50,491 nucleotides of DNA, taken from NCBI GenBank assembly GCA_001464375.1, contig LNEW01000088.1, forward strand, positions 1 through 50,491, given 5' to 3'. This document shows, piece after piece, positions 42,040 to 50,491 of this stretch (within the stretch, counting starts at the first letter, position 1; each line of letters begins with the position of its first letter). Origin of the DNA: Rhodospirillales bacterium Ga0074136. Its GTDB lineage: Bacteria > Pseudomonadota > Alphaproteobacteria > Acetobacterales > Acetobacteraceae. The notes under the pieces were generated by a model. It was not told the origin of the DNA. It worked only from the letters and a program-made list of their open reading frames with translations, and made no database searches. The translations under genes and the position numbers were made by a program.

Positions 42040-43820
42040 AGCCCTTCCTCCCAACTGCGGGACAGGCGCATGGCCGACAGGATCAGCCCGACCTGCGAAT
42101 AGGTCTGCGGGAAATTGCCCCACAACGCCCCGGTCGCGGGGTGCACATCCTCCGAGAGCAACCCGACATGGTTGCGCCAGGCCAGCGCGCGCTCGAACAG
42201 CGCGCGCGCCTCGTTGCGCCGGCCGATGCGCGCCAGCGTGTCGATGTACCAGAAGGTGCAGACCAGGAAGCCGACCTCGGGCGTGCCGAAATCATCCGCA
42301 TGGTCGTAGCGCAGCACGATGCCGTCGCGGACCAGGCGCTGCTCCAGCACCTCGACCGTGCGCAGGAACAGCGGGTCGGTCGCGCGGATCAGGCCGAATT
42401 CCGGCAGCAGGAAGGTCGAGGCATCAGCGACGGGTTCGCCGTCGAGCACGCCGGAGATCCAGCCACCGCCATGCGCCGTCGCAGCCTCCAGGATGCGCTC
42501 GCGCAGGCCGGCGGCGCGGCGTTCCCAGTCCTGCGCCTCGGCGGCCAGGCCCAGGCTCCCGGCGATGGCGCCGAGCCGGTCGAGCGCCGCCCAGCACATC
42601 GCCGCCGAATGCGTGTGTGCGGCAGCGCGGCCACGATACTCCCACAGCCCCGCATCGGGTTCGAAGGCAGCGCGTTCGGCATGGCGGCCGGTCTCGGCGA
42701 GCTGCCGGTACAGCGCGAGATCACCCGGGCGCGACAGCCGCTGGTCCCAGAACATCTGCGTCGCGGTCATCACGATCGCGCCGTAGCTGTCATTCTGGGT
42801 CTGCGTCACGGCGGCATTGCCGATGCGCACCGGACCGTCGCCGCGGAAGCCTGGCAATGCGGTGGCGATGCGCTCCGCCACCTCGGTGCCGGGCGCGATC
42901 GGGAACAGCGGCGGGATTGGGCCGCTGGATCCATCCGGCACGGCATCCATGATGAAGCGCAGGAAGCCTTCCATGGTGCGCGTGGCGTTCAACCGGTTCA
43001 GCGCGCCCACGGTGAAGAAGGCGTCGCGCAGCCAGCAGAAGCGGTAGTCCCAGCAGCGCCCGCTGCCCGGCGCCTCCGGGATGGAGGTGGTGAGCGCGGC
43101 GACGATGCCGCCGGTATCCTCGAAGGAACACAGCTTGAGCGTGATCGCGGCGCGGATCACCGCTTCCTGCCAGTCGAAGGGCAGGTTCAGGCCGCGCACC
43201 CATTCGAGCCAATAGGCCTCGGTCTCGGCGATCGCGTTGCGGGCGACGGTGTCGGGGCTTTCGGGAAGGCTTTCATCCGCGCCCAGCACCAGCGTCACGG
43301 GGCGATCGAGCGCGAATTCGGCCTCGTGCGCGATGTAGGTGAGCGGCGCGTCGGTGGTCAGGCGCAGCACGGTGTCCGCGCCGAAATAGCGGATGTGGTT
43401 GCTGCCGATGCTGTGGCGCCCGGGCTCTGCCCCGTGGTCGAAGGATGGGCGGACACGGACGGCGATTCGTGGGCGCCCGGCCACGGGTTCGATGCGCCGG
43501 ATCAGCATGGGCGGGCGGTACATCCGCCCGAAGCGCCGGAACCGCGGCGCGAGGTCGAGCACGCGCACCACGCCGCCGGCGGCGTCGGTCAGCAGCGTCT
43601 CGACCACCGCGGTATTGCGCAGGTAGCGCTGACGGGTGCTGGCCAGGTCGCGCAGCACGATGTCCATGAAGCCGCGTTCGGGTTCGATGCCGCCGAGCAA
43701 GGCGTTGAACACCGGTTCGGCGTCGAGGCGCGGGAAGCAGAACCATTCGTGCCGCGCATTCGGTGCAATCAGCGCGGCGACCGCGCAATTGCCGATGACA
43801 GCGAGATCAAGAGGCTGCAT
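42024..43820 (-). CDS. Glycoside hydrolase family 15 protein (glucoamylase/trehalase-like)
   Basis: A 598-residue GH15 enzyme: an N-terminal beta-sandwich (about 1-220, opening AVIGNCAVAALIAPNARHEWFCFPR) and an (alpha/alpha)6 barrel. The barrel has GRCWDYRFCWLRDAFFTVGAL, DAGLWEYRGRAAAHTHSAAMCW and LLPEFGLI; the WEYRG and LLPE glutamates are the likely acid and base. GH15 includes glucoamylases and bacterial trehalases. Sitting between otsB and otsA, trehalose or a malto-oligosaccharide is the natural substrate guess. No signal peptide, so cytosolic. It overlaps otsB by 14 bases and otsA by 16. Confidence 0.9.
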   Translation of the reverse strand: MQPLDLAVIGNCAVAALIAPNARHEWFCFPRLDAEPVFNALLGGIEPERGFMDIVLRDLASTRQRYLRNTAVVETLLTDAAGGVVRVLDLAPRFRRFGRMYRPPMLIRRIEPVAGRPRIAVRVRPSFDHGAEPGRHSIGSNHIRYFGADTVLRLTTDAPLTYIAHEAEFALDRPVTLVLGADESLPESPDTVARNAIAETEAYWLEWVRGLNLPFDWQEAVIRAAITLKLCSFEDTGGIVAALTTSIPEAPGSGRCWDYRFCWLRDAFFTVGALNRLNATRTMEGFLRFIMDAVPDGSSGPIPPLFPIAPGTEVAERIATALPGFRGDGPVRIGNAAVTQTQNDSYGAIVMTATQMFWDQRLSRPGDLALYRQLAETGRHAERAAFEPDAGLWEYRGRAAAHTHSAAMCWAALDRLGAIAGSLGLAAEAQDWERRAAGLRERILEAATAHGGGWISGVLDGEPVADASTFLLPEFGLIRATDPLFLRTVEVLEQRLVRDGIVLRYDHADDFGTPEVGFLVCTFWYIDTLARIGRRNEARALFERALAWRNHVGLLSEDVHPATGALWGNFPQTYSQVGLILSAMRLSRSWEEGLWRAS

Positions 43821-44538
43821 GGCGAGCCTCCCGCTGCATCAGCCAGGCGCGCACTTCCGCCGGGCCGCCACTGAAATCCCGGCCGACATGCAGGCCAAAT
43901 CCACCGAGGTCGCGTGCCGCCGCCATGCCGTCCTCGTCGGTGACGTCGTCGCCGACGAAGACCGGGCGGCGGCCGCGGAACGGCGCGGCCTGCATCAGCG
44001 CATGCACGGCACGGCCCTTGGTCGCGGCGCGCGGCCGGATCTCGAACGCCATGTGGGCGGGCATCAGTGCGAAGTCGTCATCATGCCCGCGTAGCAACGC
44101 GAGCAGCGCGGCGCGGGTTGCGTCCTGCATCTGCGGCGCGCCCCGGTAGTGCAGCGACAGGCCATGCGGCTTGATCTCGAGGATCACGCCCGGCCAGGCG
44201 GCGACCTCGGCGGCGAGCCGCGCCGGCCAGTCCGCTGGCATGGCGGGGATGGCGTCGACACCAGCGATGCGGCCGGCTGCGTCGCGCAGTTCCGCGCCAT
44301 GGCCGAAGCCTCCAGGCAATGTGAGCGGCGCCAGCAGCGCGTCGGCGACCGCACGCGCACGGCCAGTCACAATAGCGAGTGCGCCATCGAGCCGCCGCAC
44401 CACAGTAGCGAGCGTCGCGGTCAGCCCGGGGGGAACGAAAACCGCGTCAGGCCTGGGCGCGATGTCGAGGAGCGTGCCGTCGAGATCGAGAAAAAGTGCC
44501 CAATTGCCCTCGATCGCGGGGATACCGGAGGAGGTCAT
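43807..44538 (-). CDS. otsB: Trehalose-6-phosphate phosphatase
   Basis: A 243-residue HAD-superfamily phosphatase that removes the phosphate from trehalose-6-phosphate. Motif I LFLDLDGTLLDIAP carries the nucleophile Asp; LAIVTGRA is motif II; EIKPHGLSLHYRGAP is the substrate-binding cap region; TKGRAV and VFVGDDVTDEDGM supply the motif III Lys and motif IV acids. First gene of the trehalose operon. Its promoter should lie in the 69 bases before the tRNA-Arg gene or further upstream. It overlaps the GH15 start by 14 bases. Confidence 0.93.
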   Translation of the reverse strand: MTSSGIPAIEGNWALFLDLDGTLLDIAPRPDAVFVPPGLTATLATVVRRLDGALAIVTGRARAVADALLAPLTLPGGFGHGAELRDAAGRIAGVDAIPAMPADWPARLAAEVAAWPGVILEIKPHGLSLHYRGAPQMQDATRAALLALLRGHDDDFALMPAHMAFEIRPRAATKGRAVHALMQAAPFRGRRPVFVGDDVTDEDGMAAARDLGGFGLHVGRDFSGGPAEVRAWLMQREARHAAS

Positions 44539-44607
44539 GGATGGAATTTGGGGGGTCGTTGCGCAGAATTACAGACTTGTAATTGTAGGCCGTCTGGCGC
44601 AGCCGAT

Positions 44608-44684
44608 TGGCGCGCCCGGGAAGATTTGAACTCCCAACCCTCAGATCCGAAGTCTGATGCTCTGTCCAGTTGAGCTACGGGCGC
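44608..44684 (-). tRNA. tRNA-Arg (anticodon TCG)
   Basis: A 77-base cloverleaf with encoded CCA. The acceptor stem is GCGCCCG/CGGGCGC with a G discriminator. The D arm has TAGCTCAACTGGACAGAGC. The anticodon stem TCAGA/TCTGA closes the loop CTTCGGA (anticodon TCG, reading CGA). The T arm carries GTTCAAATC. It is 34 bases from a second tRNA-Arg. Confidence 0.96.
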
Positions 44685-44718
44685 CCCGGCCGATGCGCGG
44701 GGTCCAGTGGTGGCGGAA

Positions 44719-44795
44719 TGGCGCGCCCGAAGAGATTCGAACTCCTGACCCCCAGATTCGTAGTCTGGTGCTCTATCCAGCTGAGCTACGGGCGC
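44719..44795 (-). tRNA. tRNA-Arg (anticodon ACG)
   Basis: A 77-base cloverleaf with encoded CCA. The acceptor stem is identical to that of the neighbouring tRNA-Arg (GCGCCCG/CGGGCGC). The anticodon stem CCAGA/TCTGG closes CTACGAA, giving anticodon ACG; A34 would be deaminated to inosine by TadA to read CGU, CGC and CGA. The T arm has GTTCGAATC. Confidence 0.97.
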
Positions 44796-44878
44796 CCTGC
44801 CACCACCGCGGCGAGGCCGGGGAGATAGCGGAGGCGGTCGGTACGCGCAACCCCTCCGTCACATCGAATGTGCGCGCG

Positions 44879-45994
44879 TTACGCTGCCAGCTTGTCGAGT
44901 TCGCGCACCACGGCCTCGCCCATGACGGAGGTGCCGACGCGCGCCATGCCCGGCTGCATGATGTCTGCCGTGCGCAGGCCGCCGGCGAGCACCTTGCCCA
45001 CCGCGTTCTCGACCAGCGTCGCGTCTTCCTCCATGCCGAAGGACCAGCGCAGCAGCATCGCGAAGGACAGGATCTGCGCGAGCGGATTGGCGATGCCCTT
45101 GCCGGCGATGTCGGGCGCCGAACCATGGATGGGTTCGTACAGCGCATGGCGCTTGTTGGTGACCGGGTCGATGGCACCCAGCGTCGCCGAGGGCAGCATG
45201 CCGAGCGAACCCGTCAGCGCCGCCGCCAGGTCCGACAGCACATCCCCGAACAGGTTGTTGCCGAGGATGACGTCGAACTGCTTCGGGCGCGAGCAGAGCT
45301 GCATGGCACAATTGTCGGCGTACATGTTCTCGAGTTCGACATCGGCGTATTCGGCCTTGTGGATCTCGCCCACCACGGCGCGCCACAGGCGGCCGGACTG
45401 CATGACGTTGGCCTTCTCGACGCTGGTGACCTTCTTGCGGCGCTGGCGCGCCAGGTCGAAGGCGACGCGCGCGACGCGGACGATCTCGTCCTCATGATAA
45501 ACGTCGGTATCGAAGCCGCGGCGCTTGCCGTCGGGCAGGATCTCGATGCCGCGGGGCTCGCCGAAATAGACGCCGCCGGTCGATTCGCGCACCACCATGA
45601 TGTCGACGCCGCGCACGATGTCGGCCTTCAGCGAGGAGGCTTCCACCAGCGGATCCAGCACCACCGCCGGGCGCAGGTTGGCAAACAGGCCGAGATCCTT
45701 GCGCAGGCGCAGGACGCCGAGTTCGGGACGCTTCTCGAAGGGCAGGCTGTCCCACTTGGGACCGCCGACCGAGCCGAACAGCACGGCATCGGCGGCCTTC
45801 GCCTTCGCCACCGTCTCATCGGAGCAGGGCATGCCCTCGGCCTCGATGGCGGAGCCGCCGACCAGGCGTTCCTCCATGTCGAAGGAGACGGCGCGGCGGC
45901 GGTCCATCCAGTCGATGACGCGGCGGACTTCGCGCATCACCTCGGGGCCGATCCCGTCGCCGGGCAGAATGAGAAGCTTCTTGTTGGACGGCAT
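44879..45994 (-). CDS. leuB: 3-isopropylmalate dehydrogenase
   Basis: A 371-residue enzyme oxidising and decarboxylating 3-isopropylmalate with NAD in leucine synthesis. Key blocks: [30 protein letters not shown], the adenine-site [13 protein letters not shown] and [13 protein letters not shown]. Length is normal. Third gene of leuC-leuD-leuB; the 67-base gap after leuD contains a hairpin. It is followed by the tRNA-Arg pair. Confidence 0.96.
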   Translation of the reverse strand: MPSNKKLLILPGDGIGPEVMREVRRVIDWMDRRRAVSFDMEERLVGGSAIEAEGMPCSDETVAKAKAADAVLFGSVGGPKWDSLPFEKRPELGVLRLRKDLGLFANLRPAVVLDPLVEASSLKADIVRGVDIMVVRESTGGVYFGEPRGIEILPDGKRRGFDTDVYHEDEIVRVARVAFDLARQRRKKVTSVEKANVMQSGRLWRAVVGEIHKAEYADVELENMYADNCAMQLCSRPKQFDVILGNNLFGDVLSDLAAALTGSLGMLPSATLGAIDPVTNKRHALYEPIHGSAPDIAGKGIANPLAQILSFAMLLRWSFGMEEDATLVENAVGKVLAGGLRTADIMQPGMARVGTSVMGEAVVRELDKLAA

Positions 45995-46020
45995 GGCGGG
46001 GAGACGTCTCCTGGAGTGTC

Positions 46021-46047
46021 GGGAGACGCCCCCGGGGGGCGCCTCCC
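46021..46047 (-). terminator. Hairpin in the leuD-leuB gap
   Basis: gggagacgcc and ggcgcctccc form a 10-position stem with one mismatch around a C/G-rich centre. It lies between leuD and leuB with no T-run. It may be an mRNA stability element or weak attenuator. Confidence 0.3.
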
Positions 46048-46061
46048 CGGAAGGATTCAGG

Positions 46062-46673
46062 TCAGGCGTAGAGCCAGGGCTGCGCGGCCTTCTGCTTCGC
46101 CTCGAAGCTGTCGATGGCGGGCGCGTGCTGCATGGTCTGGCCGATGTCGTCGAGGCCGTTCAGCATCAGGTGGCGGCGCAGCGGGTCGATCTTGAACGGA
46201 ATTTCCTCGCCATTCGGGCGCACCACGACTTCGCGTTCGAGATCGACGGTGATGCGGGCATTGGCGCCAAGCTTCGCGTCCTCCATCAGCTGCGCGCAGA
46301 CGTCCTTGGGAAGTCGCACCGGCAGGACGCCGTTCTTGAAGCAGTTATTGTGGAAGATGTCGGCGAAGTCGGGAGCGATCACGCAGCGGATGCCGAAATC
46401 GAGCAGCGCCCAGGGCGCGTGTTCGCGTGAGGATCCGCAGCCGAAATTCTCGAAGGCGATCAGGACCTCAGCCTTCCGGTAGGGCTCCTGGTTCAGCACG
46501 AAATCCGGGTTCTCGCTGCCGTCTTCCTTGAAGCGGAAGTTGGCGAACAGGTTCTTGCCGAAGCCCGAGCGGCTGATCGACTTCAGGAAGCGCGCCGGGA
46601 TGATCTGGTCGGTGTCGACATTGGCCTTGGGAAGTGGCGCGGCGACGCCGGTCAGGGTGGTGAACGCCCGCAT
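46062..46673 (-). CDS. leuD: 3-isopropylmalate dehydratase small subunit
   Basis: A 203-residue LeuD, which with LeuC isomerises 2- to 3-isopropylmalate. Typical blocks: [50 protein letters not shown] and [19 protein letters not shown]. The ATG at 46673 overlaps the leuC TGA by one base (TGATG), so the subunits are translationally coupled. Confidence 0.96.
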   Translation of the reverse strand: MRAFTTLTGVAAPLPKANVDTDQIIPARFLKSISRSGFGKNLFANFRFKEDGSENPDFVLNQEPYRKAEVLIAFENFGCGSSREHAPWALLDFGIRCVIAPDFADIFHNNCFKNGVLPVRLPKDVCAQLMEDAKLGANARITVDLEREVVVRPNGEEIPFKIDPLRRHLMLNGLDDIGQTMQHAPAIDSFEAKQKAAQPWLYA

Positions 46674-48103
46674 CACAGCGCTTCCTTCGGCTGGTAGTCG
46701 CGAACGTCGGCCAGGTGGCCGGCGAGCGCGGCGGCGGCGGCCATGGCGGGGCTGAGCAGATGCGTGCGCCCGCCCGGCCCCTGGCGGCCTTCGAAGTTGC
46801 GGTTCGACGTGGAGGCGCTGCGCTGGCCCGGCGTGAGCTTGTCCGGGTTCATGCCGAGGCACATGGAGCACCCGGCCTCGCGCCACTCGAAGCCGGCTTC
46901 CTTCAGGATACGGTCCAGGCCCTCGGCCTCCGCGGCCTTCTTCACCAGGCCGGAGCCCGGCACCACCATGGCGCGCACGCCATCGGCGACGCGGCGGCCC
47001 TTGGCGATGGCCGCGGCGGCGCGGATGTCCTCGATGCGCGAATTGGTGCAGGAGCCGATGAAGACGACATCGACCTTGAGGTCGGTCAGGCGCTGGCCGG
47101 GCGTCAGGCCCATGTAGTCCACCATGCGCTGGGTCTGGGCGCGCTTCGCTTCATCCGTGACGTCGGCCGGGTTGGGCACGATGCCGGTGATGGGCAGAAC
47201 GGCCTCGGGGTTGGTGCCCCAGGTGACCTGCGGGGCGATCTCATGCGCGTTCAGGCGCAGTTCGGTGTCGAAATGCGCGCCGGCATCGGTCGGCAACGTC
47301 TTCCACCATTCCATCGCACGCGCCAGCGCGGCGCCCTTCGGGCCGTTCGGCGTGCGGGCGATGTAGTCGTAGGTGGTCTGGTCGGGGGCCACCATGCCAG
47401 CGCGGGCACCGCCTTCGATGGTCATGTTGCAGACCGTCATGCGTCCGGCCATGTCCAGCGCGCGGATCGCGTCACCGGCGTATTCGATGACATGCCCCGT
47501 GCCGCCCGCCGTGCCGATGCGCCCGATGATGGCGAGCACGATGTCCTTGCCCGAACAGCCGAAGGCCAGGTTGCCATCGACGCTGATGCGCATGTTCTTG
47601 GCCGGCTTCTGCAGCAGCGTCTGGGTGGCGAGCACGTGCTCGACCTCCGACGTGCCGATGCCAAAGGCCAGCGCGCCCATCGCCCCATGCGTGCTGGTGT
47701 GGCTGTCACCGCAGACGATGGTCATGCCCGGCAACGACCGCCCAAGCTCCGGCCCGATCACGTGCACGATGCCCTGGCGTTCATCGAGCAGCGGTATCAG
47801 CGGCATGCCGAATTCGGCGGCGTTCTTCTCGAGCGTCGCGACCTGCAGCGCGCTCTCGGGATCGACGATGCCGGTATAGCGTGACGAATCTGTCGCGATG
47901 TTGTGGTCGATCACGCCGAGCGTGGCTTCCGGGCGGCGGATGCCGCGCCCGGCCGCGCGAAGCCCGTCGAAGGCCTGCGGCGTGGTGACTTCATGCGTCA
48001 GGTGAAGATCGATGTAGAGCAGCGCCGTGCCGTCGGGCAGCGTCTCGACGACATGCGCGTCCCAGATCTTGTCGAACAGCGTGCGCGGCTTCTGCGCTGA
48101 CAT
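46673..48103 (-). CDS. leuC: 3-isopropylmalate dehydratase large subunit
   Basis: A 476-residue aconitase-family 4Fe-4S enzyme. Cluster ligands are in [15 protein letters not shown] and in [33 protein letters not shown] and [12 protein letters not shown] are the standard opening blocks. The ATG at 48103 is preceded by GGGGGAAACC. It lies 57 bases after rplS with a hairpin between. Confidence 0.96.
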   Translation of the reverse strand: MSAQKPRTLFDKIWDAHVVETLPDGTALLYIDLHLTHEVTTPQAFDGLRAAGRGIRRPEATLGVIDHNIATDSSRYTGIVDPESALQVATLEKNAAEFGMPLIPLLDERQGIVHVIGPELGRSLPGMTIVCGDSHTSTHGAMGALAFGIGTSEVEHVLATQTLLQKPAKNMRISVDGNLAFGCSGKDIVLAIIGRIGTAGGTGHVIEYAGDAIRALDMAGRMTVCNMTIEGGARAGMVAPDQTTYDYIARTPNGPKGAALARAMEWWKTLPTDAGAHFDTELRLNAHEIAPQVTWGTNPEAVLPITGIVPNPADVTDEAKRAQTQRMVDYMGLTPGQRLTDLKVDVVFIGSCTNSRIEDIRAAAAIAKGRRVADGVRAMVVPGSGLVKKAAEAEGLDRILKEAGFEWREAGCSMCLGMNPDKLTPGQRSASTSNRNFEGRQGPGGRTHLLSPAMAAAAALAGHLADVRDYQPKEAL

Positions 48104-48125
48104 CGGTTTCCCCCGGAGCAGTCAA

Positions 48126-48150
48126 GGGACGCCGCGCGCGGCGGCGCCCC
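48126..48150 (-). terminator. Hairpin between rplS and leuC
   Basis: gggacgccg and cggcgcccc pair over 9 positions, with one wobble pair, around a 7-base G/C loop in the 57-base gap. No T-run follows on the minus strand. It may partly separate the ribosomal operon from the leucine genes. Confidence 0.35.
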
Positions 48151-48160
48151 GGCCGTGAAT

Positions 48161-48577
48161 TCAGGCTTCGGTCGCGGCCGCCGGCGCGGCCACTGCGGCA
48201 GCGGCAGCGGTCGGCTTCATGCCCAGCTTCTCGGCGATGCGCGCCGACTTGCCGGTGCGGCCACGCAGGTAATAGAGCTTCGCGCGACGCACCTTGCCGC
48301 GGCGCACCACGACGATCTCGACCACGTTCGGGGAATGCAGCGGGAACACGCGCTCCACACCCTCGCCGTAGGACAGCTTGCGCACCGTGAAGTTGCTCTG
48401 CAGGCCCTTGTTGGAGCGCGCGATCACCACGCCCTCATAGGCCTGGGTGCGGATGCGCTCGCCTTCCTGCACGCGCACCATGACGCGGACGGTGTCGCCA
48501 GGCGCGAAGTCCGGCGTGGCGCGGGCGGCGGTCAGGCGGGAGAGCTGCTCGGCCTCGAACTGCTGCAGCAGGTTCAT
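48161..48577 (-). CDS. rplS: 50S ribosomal protein L19
   Basis: A 138-residue bL19: [57 protein letters not shown] and [14 protein letters not shown]. The last 18 residues are an Ala-rich tail common in Alphaproteobacteria. The ATG at 48577 follows AAAGGATA and begins at [11 protein letters not shown], the family start. It is 25 bases after trmD. Confidence 0.96.
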   Translation of the reverse strand: MNLLQQFEAEQLSRLTAARATPDFAPGDTVRVMVRVQEGERIRTQAYEGVVIARSNKGLQSNFTVRKLSYGEGVERVFPLHSPNVVEIVVVRRGKVRRAKLYYLRGRTGKSARIAEKLGMKPTAAAAAVAAPAAATEA

Positions 48578-48602
48578 GACAGTATCCTTTCGTGATCTTC
48601 GT

Positions 48603-49343
48603 TTAGGCGGCGCCGGGGTGGCCGTCCATGCCCCCCGCGCCGCGCTGTTTCGTCTCATGCCGGGCCCACAGGTCGGGCCGGCGCTCCTTGGTGATCCGTT
48701 CGCTCTCGGCGCGCCGCCAGCGGGCGATGTCGGCGTGGTGGCCGGAGAGCAGCACCGGCGGGATGGCGTGCCCGTTCCACTCGGCCGGGCGGGTGTAGTG
48801 CGGGTATTCCAGCAGGCCGTCGCTGCCGTGGCTTTCCTCGGCGGCGCTGTCGGCCGCGCCCATGACGCCAGGCAGCAGCCGCACGCATGCGTCGAGCAGC
48901 ACGAGGGCCGCGGTCTCCCCGCCGCTCAGCACGTAGTCGCCGATCGACAGCTCGACCATGCCGCGCGCGTCGATCACGCGCTGGTCGATACCCTCGAAGC
49001 GGCCGCAGAGCAGCACGCAGCCGGGGCCTTCCGCCAGAGCGCGCACGGTCGTCTGGTCCAGCAGGCGCCCGCGCGGCGTGAGGCAGATCAGCGGGCGGGT
49101 GTCGCCACCCGGCATCACGCCGGCAATTGCGGCATCCAACACGTCCGGGCGCATCACCATGCCTGCCCCGCCGCCGGCCGGTGTGTCGTCCACGCTGCGG
49201 TGGCGGTCCGTGGCGAAAGCGCGGATGTCGTGCGCGTCGAGCGACCAGCGTGAATCCTGCAGCGCGCGGCCAGCCAGCGACAGGCCGAGCGGACCGGGGA
49301 ACATCTCCGGGAACAGCGTGAGGACCGAGGCGCGCCAAGTCAT
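48603..49343 (-). CDS. trmD: tRNA (guanine-37-N1)-methyltransferase
   Basis: A 246-residue SPOUT methyltransferase that modifies G37 next to the anticodon. Knot motifs: [31 protein letters not shown] and [19 protein letters not shown]; the C-terminal [15 protein letters not shown] is standard. The ATG overlaps the rimM stop (ATGA). Confidence 0.96.
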   Translation of the reverse strand: MTWRASVLTLFPEMFPGPLGLSLAGRALQDSRWSLDAHDIRAFATDRHRSVDDTPAGGGAGMVMRPDVLDAAIAGVMPGGDTRPLICLTPRGRLLDQTTVRALAEGPGCVLLCGRFEGIDQRVIDARGMVELSIGDYVLSGGETAALVLLDACVRLLPGVMGAADSAAEESHGSDGLLEYPHYTRPAEWNGHAIPPVLLSGHHADIARWRRAESERITKERRPDLWARHETKQRGAGGMDGHPGAA

Positions 49344-49861
49344 GCCGCGTCCTCCTCGTTCGCCTGCGGCCGCACGAGAATTTCCTCGGGCGGCACCACC
49401 GTGACGCGCCCGCCCGCGATGTCCACCACCGGAACAACCGCGCGGGTGAAGGGCATCAGGTGTTCGCGTTGCGTGCCGTCGATGATGAGGAAGGCGCCGG
49501 CGCCGTGATCCTCGACTGCGCGAATGCGGCCCAATGTCTCGCCGGCTTCCGTCACGGCCGCGAGGCCGATCAGGTCGACCAGGTAGAATTCCTCGTCATC
49601 CGGCGACGGCAGACGGTCCCGCTCGACATACAGCTTCGTGCCGGTCAGGCGCTGCGCGGCGTCGCGGTCGGCCACGCCCTCGACGGCAGCGATGTCGCCG
49701 GCCTTGAGCGTGATGGCGTAGCGCGTCGTGCCGGCCTCGTCGGTCAGCGGCGAATAGGCGGCGAGGGCGGCGGGGTCCTCGGTGAAGGCGCGCAGGCGCA
49801 CGAGGCCGCGCACGCCATGCGGCCTGCCGATCTCGCCCACCATCACGCGCTTCACCGCCAC
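49340..49861 (-). CDS. rimM: 16S rRNA processing protein RimM
   Basis: A 173-residue RimM that helps mature the 30S head. The N-terminal beta-barrel ([23 protein letters not shown]) and the C-terminal PRC-barrel ([38 protein letters not shown]) are present. It lies six bases after rpsP and overlaps trmD by ATGA. Confidence 0.95.
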   Translation of the reverse strand: MAVKRVMVGEIGRPHGVRGLVRLRAFTEDPAALAAYSPLTDEAGTTRYAITLKAGDIAAVEGVADRDAAQRLTGTKLYVERDRLPSPDDEEFYLVDLIGLAAVTEAGETLGRIRAVEDHGAGAFLIIDGTQREHLMPFTRAVVPVVDIAGGRVTVVPPEEILVRPQANEEDAA

Positions 49862-49867
49862 GGAAAC

Positions 49868-50206
49868 TCAGCCCGCCGCGGCGGCCGCGGCGGCGCGTTC
49901 CTGCGCCTTCTTCTTCGGCGCGGACTGCTTGGGCTGCTCCGCGAACACCGGCATCGGCGCCAGGCCGGCCTTGCCGAGGAACTTCGCCACGCGGTCGGTC
50001 GCCACCGCGCCCTGGCTGATCCAGTGCGTGATGCGCTCGCCCTTCAGGCGGATGCGCTCGGCGTGTTCGGCCGGCAGCATGGGGTTGTAGGAGCCCACCG
50101 CCTCGATGAAGCGGCCATCGCGCGGCGAACGGCTGTCGGCCACCACGATGTGGTAGTAGGGGCGCTTCTTCGCACCGGCGCGGGCAAGGCGGATCTTGAG
50201 GCCCAT
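49868..50206 (-). CDS. rpsP: 30S ribosomal protein S16
   Basis: A 112-residue bS16: [35 protein letters not shown] and YNPMLP-type core, then [16 protein letters not shown]. The C-terminal 25 residues are a Lys/Ala-rich extension seen in related Alphaproteobacteria. The ATG follows GAAAGGAAG. It is 24 bases after ffh. Confidence 0.96.
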   Translation of the reverse strand: MGLKIRLARAGAKKRPYYHIVVADSRSPRDGRFIEAVGSYNPMLPAEHAERIRLKGERITHWISQGAVATDRVAKFLGKAGLAPMPVFAEQPKQSAPKKKAQERAAAAAAAG

Positions 50207-50230
50207 GAGGCTTCCTTTCGTCGTCTATCT

Positions 50231-50491
50231 CTAGAAGGGTCGTTTGTTCCCGGCCCCGGGCATGAGCGCGGCGAGCCCGCCACGCATCAGCCCCTTCTGG
50301 CCGATCTTGGTCATCCGCTTCATCATCGCGGACATGTCGTCGAACTGCTTGAGCAGCTTGTTCACTTCCTGAACCGAGGTGCCGGAACCGGCGGCGATGC
50401 GCTTCTTGCGCGACGCCTTCAGGATGTCGGGCGTGCGCCGTTCGCGCGGCGTCATGCTGCTGATGATCGCCGCCTGGCGGCCGAGGATGCT
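50231..50491 (-). CDS. ffh: Signal recognition particle protein Ffh, C-terminal end
   Basis: The last 86 codons of ffh; the gene runs off the right edge. The piece is the end of the M domain, with [20 protein letters not shown], then [20 protein letters not shown] and [17 protein letters not shown]. This Met-rich helical region binds 4.5S RNA and signal sequences. The GTPase domain is outside the window. It heads the ffh-rpsP-rimM-trmD-rplS run. Confidence 0.95.
   Translation of the reverse strand, partial: SILGRQAAIISSMTPRERRTPDILKASRKKRIAAGSGTSVQEVNKLLKQFDDMSAMMKRMTKIGQKGLMRGGLAALMPGAGNKRPF

Noticed and set aside
44608..44795. tRNA-Arg pair as an integration site of a mobile island
   Set aside because: No integrase, no direct repeat of the tRNA 3' end was seen, and both flanks are ordinary chromosomal operons.

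Overview
This is a high-GC window (about 70% G+C by eye) from an alphaproteobacterium. It most resembles the Rhodospirillales/Acetobacteraceae (Roseomonas-like), judged from the ffh-rpsP-rimM-trmD-rplS-leuCDB order, codon usage and an 'imp'-type T6SS with two TssC proteins. The taxonomic call is inference; there is no rRNA here to test it.

Bases 1-33754 hold a large type VI secretion locus. At the left end are the C-terminus of a CHAT-domain (caspase-like) protein, a transmembrane Ser/Thr kinase of the PpkA type and a dienelactone-hydrolase-like enzyme. Facing them is a minus-strand set: a YopT-type (C58) cysteine protease, a membrane-anchored HExxH protein, an OmpA-like protein, two tandem 500-residue methyltransferases, then tssG, tssF, tssE, tagJ, a second tssC (TssC40/ImpD type), a disrupted tssC, tssB and tssA. 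A divergent plus-strand unit carries clpV and three different hcp genes. A second minus-strand unit carries pppA, tagF, tssM, tssL (fused to an OmpA domain), tssK and tagH. PpkA, PppA and TagH form a threonine-phosphorylation switch, with TagF as a post-translational brake. VgrG, PAAR, TssJ and obvious immunity genes are absent from the window.

Bases 34135-40711 hold accessory metabolism: an oxygen-independent coproporphyrinogen III oxidase, a single-domain response regulator, a coupled operon (PEP-mutase-like lyase, FMN alpha-hydroxyacid oxidase, MFS carrier) and an M20 dipeptidase. Bases 40675-44538 hold an overlapping trehalose operon, otsB-GH15-otsA, on the minus strand.

Bases 44608-50491 are conserved chromosome, all minus strand: two tandem tRNA-Arg genes (anticodons TCG and ACG), leuB, leuD, leuC, rplS, trmD, rimM, rpsP and the C-terminal end of ffh.

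The most unusual points are: (1) a C58 protease beside T6SS genes, a good effector candidate; (2) paired methyltransferases, resembling rickettsial outer-membrane-protein lysine methyltransferases, inside the T6SS locus; (3) a main sheath gene (tssC) with two lesions that both look like losses of about 20 nt; and (4) a TagF protein interrupted by a repeated DGTLAALIG-type insertion. No insertion sequences, CRISPR arrays or rRNA genes were seen.
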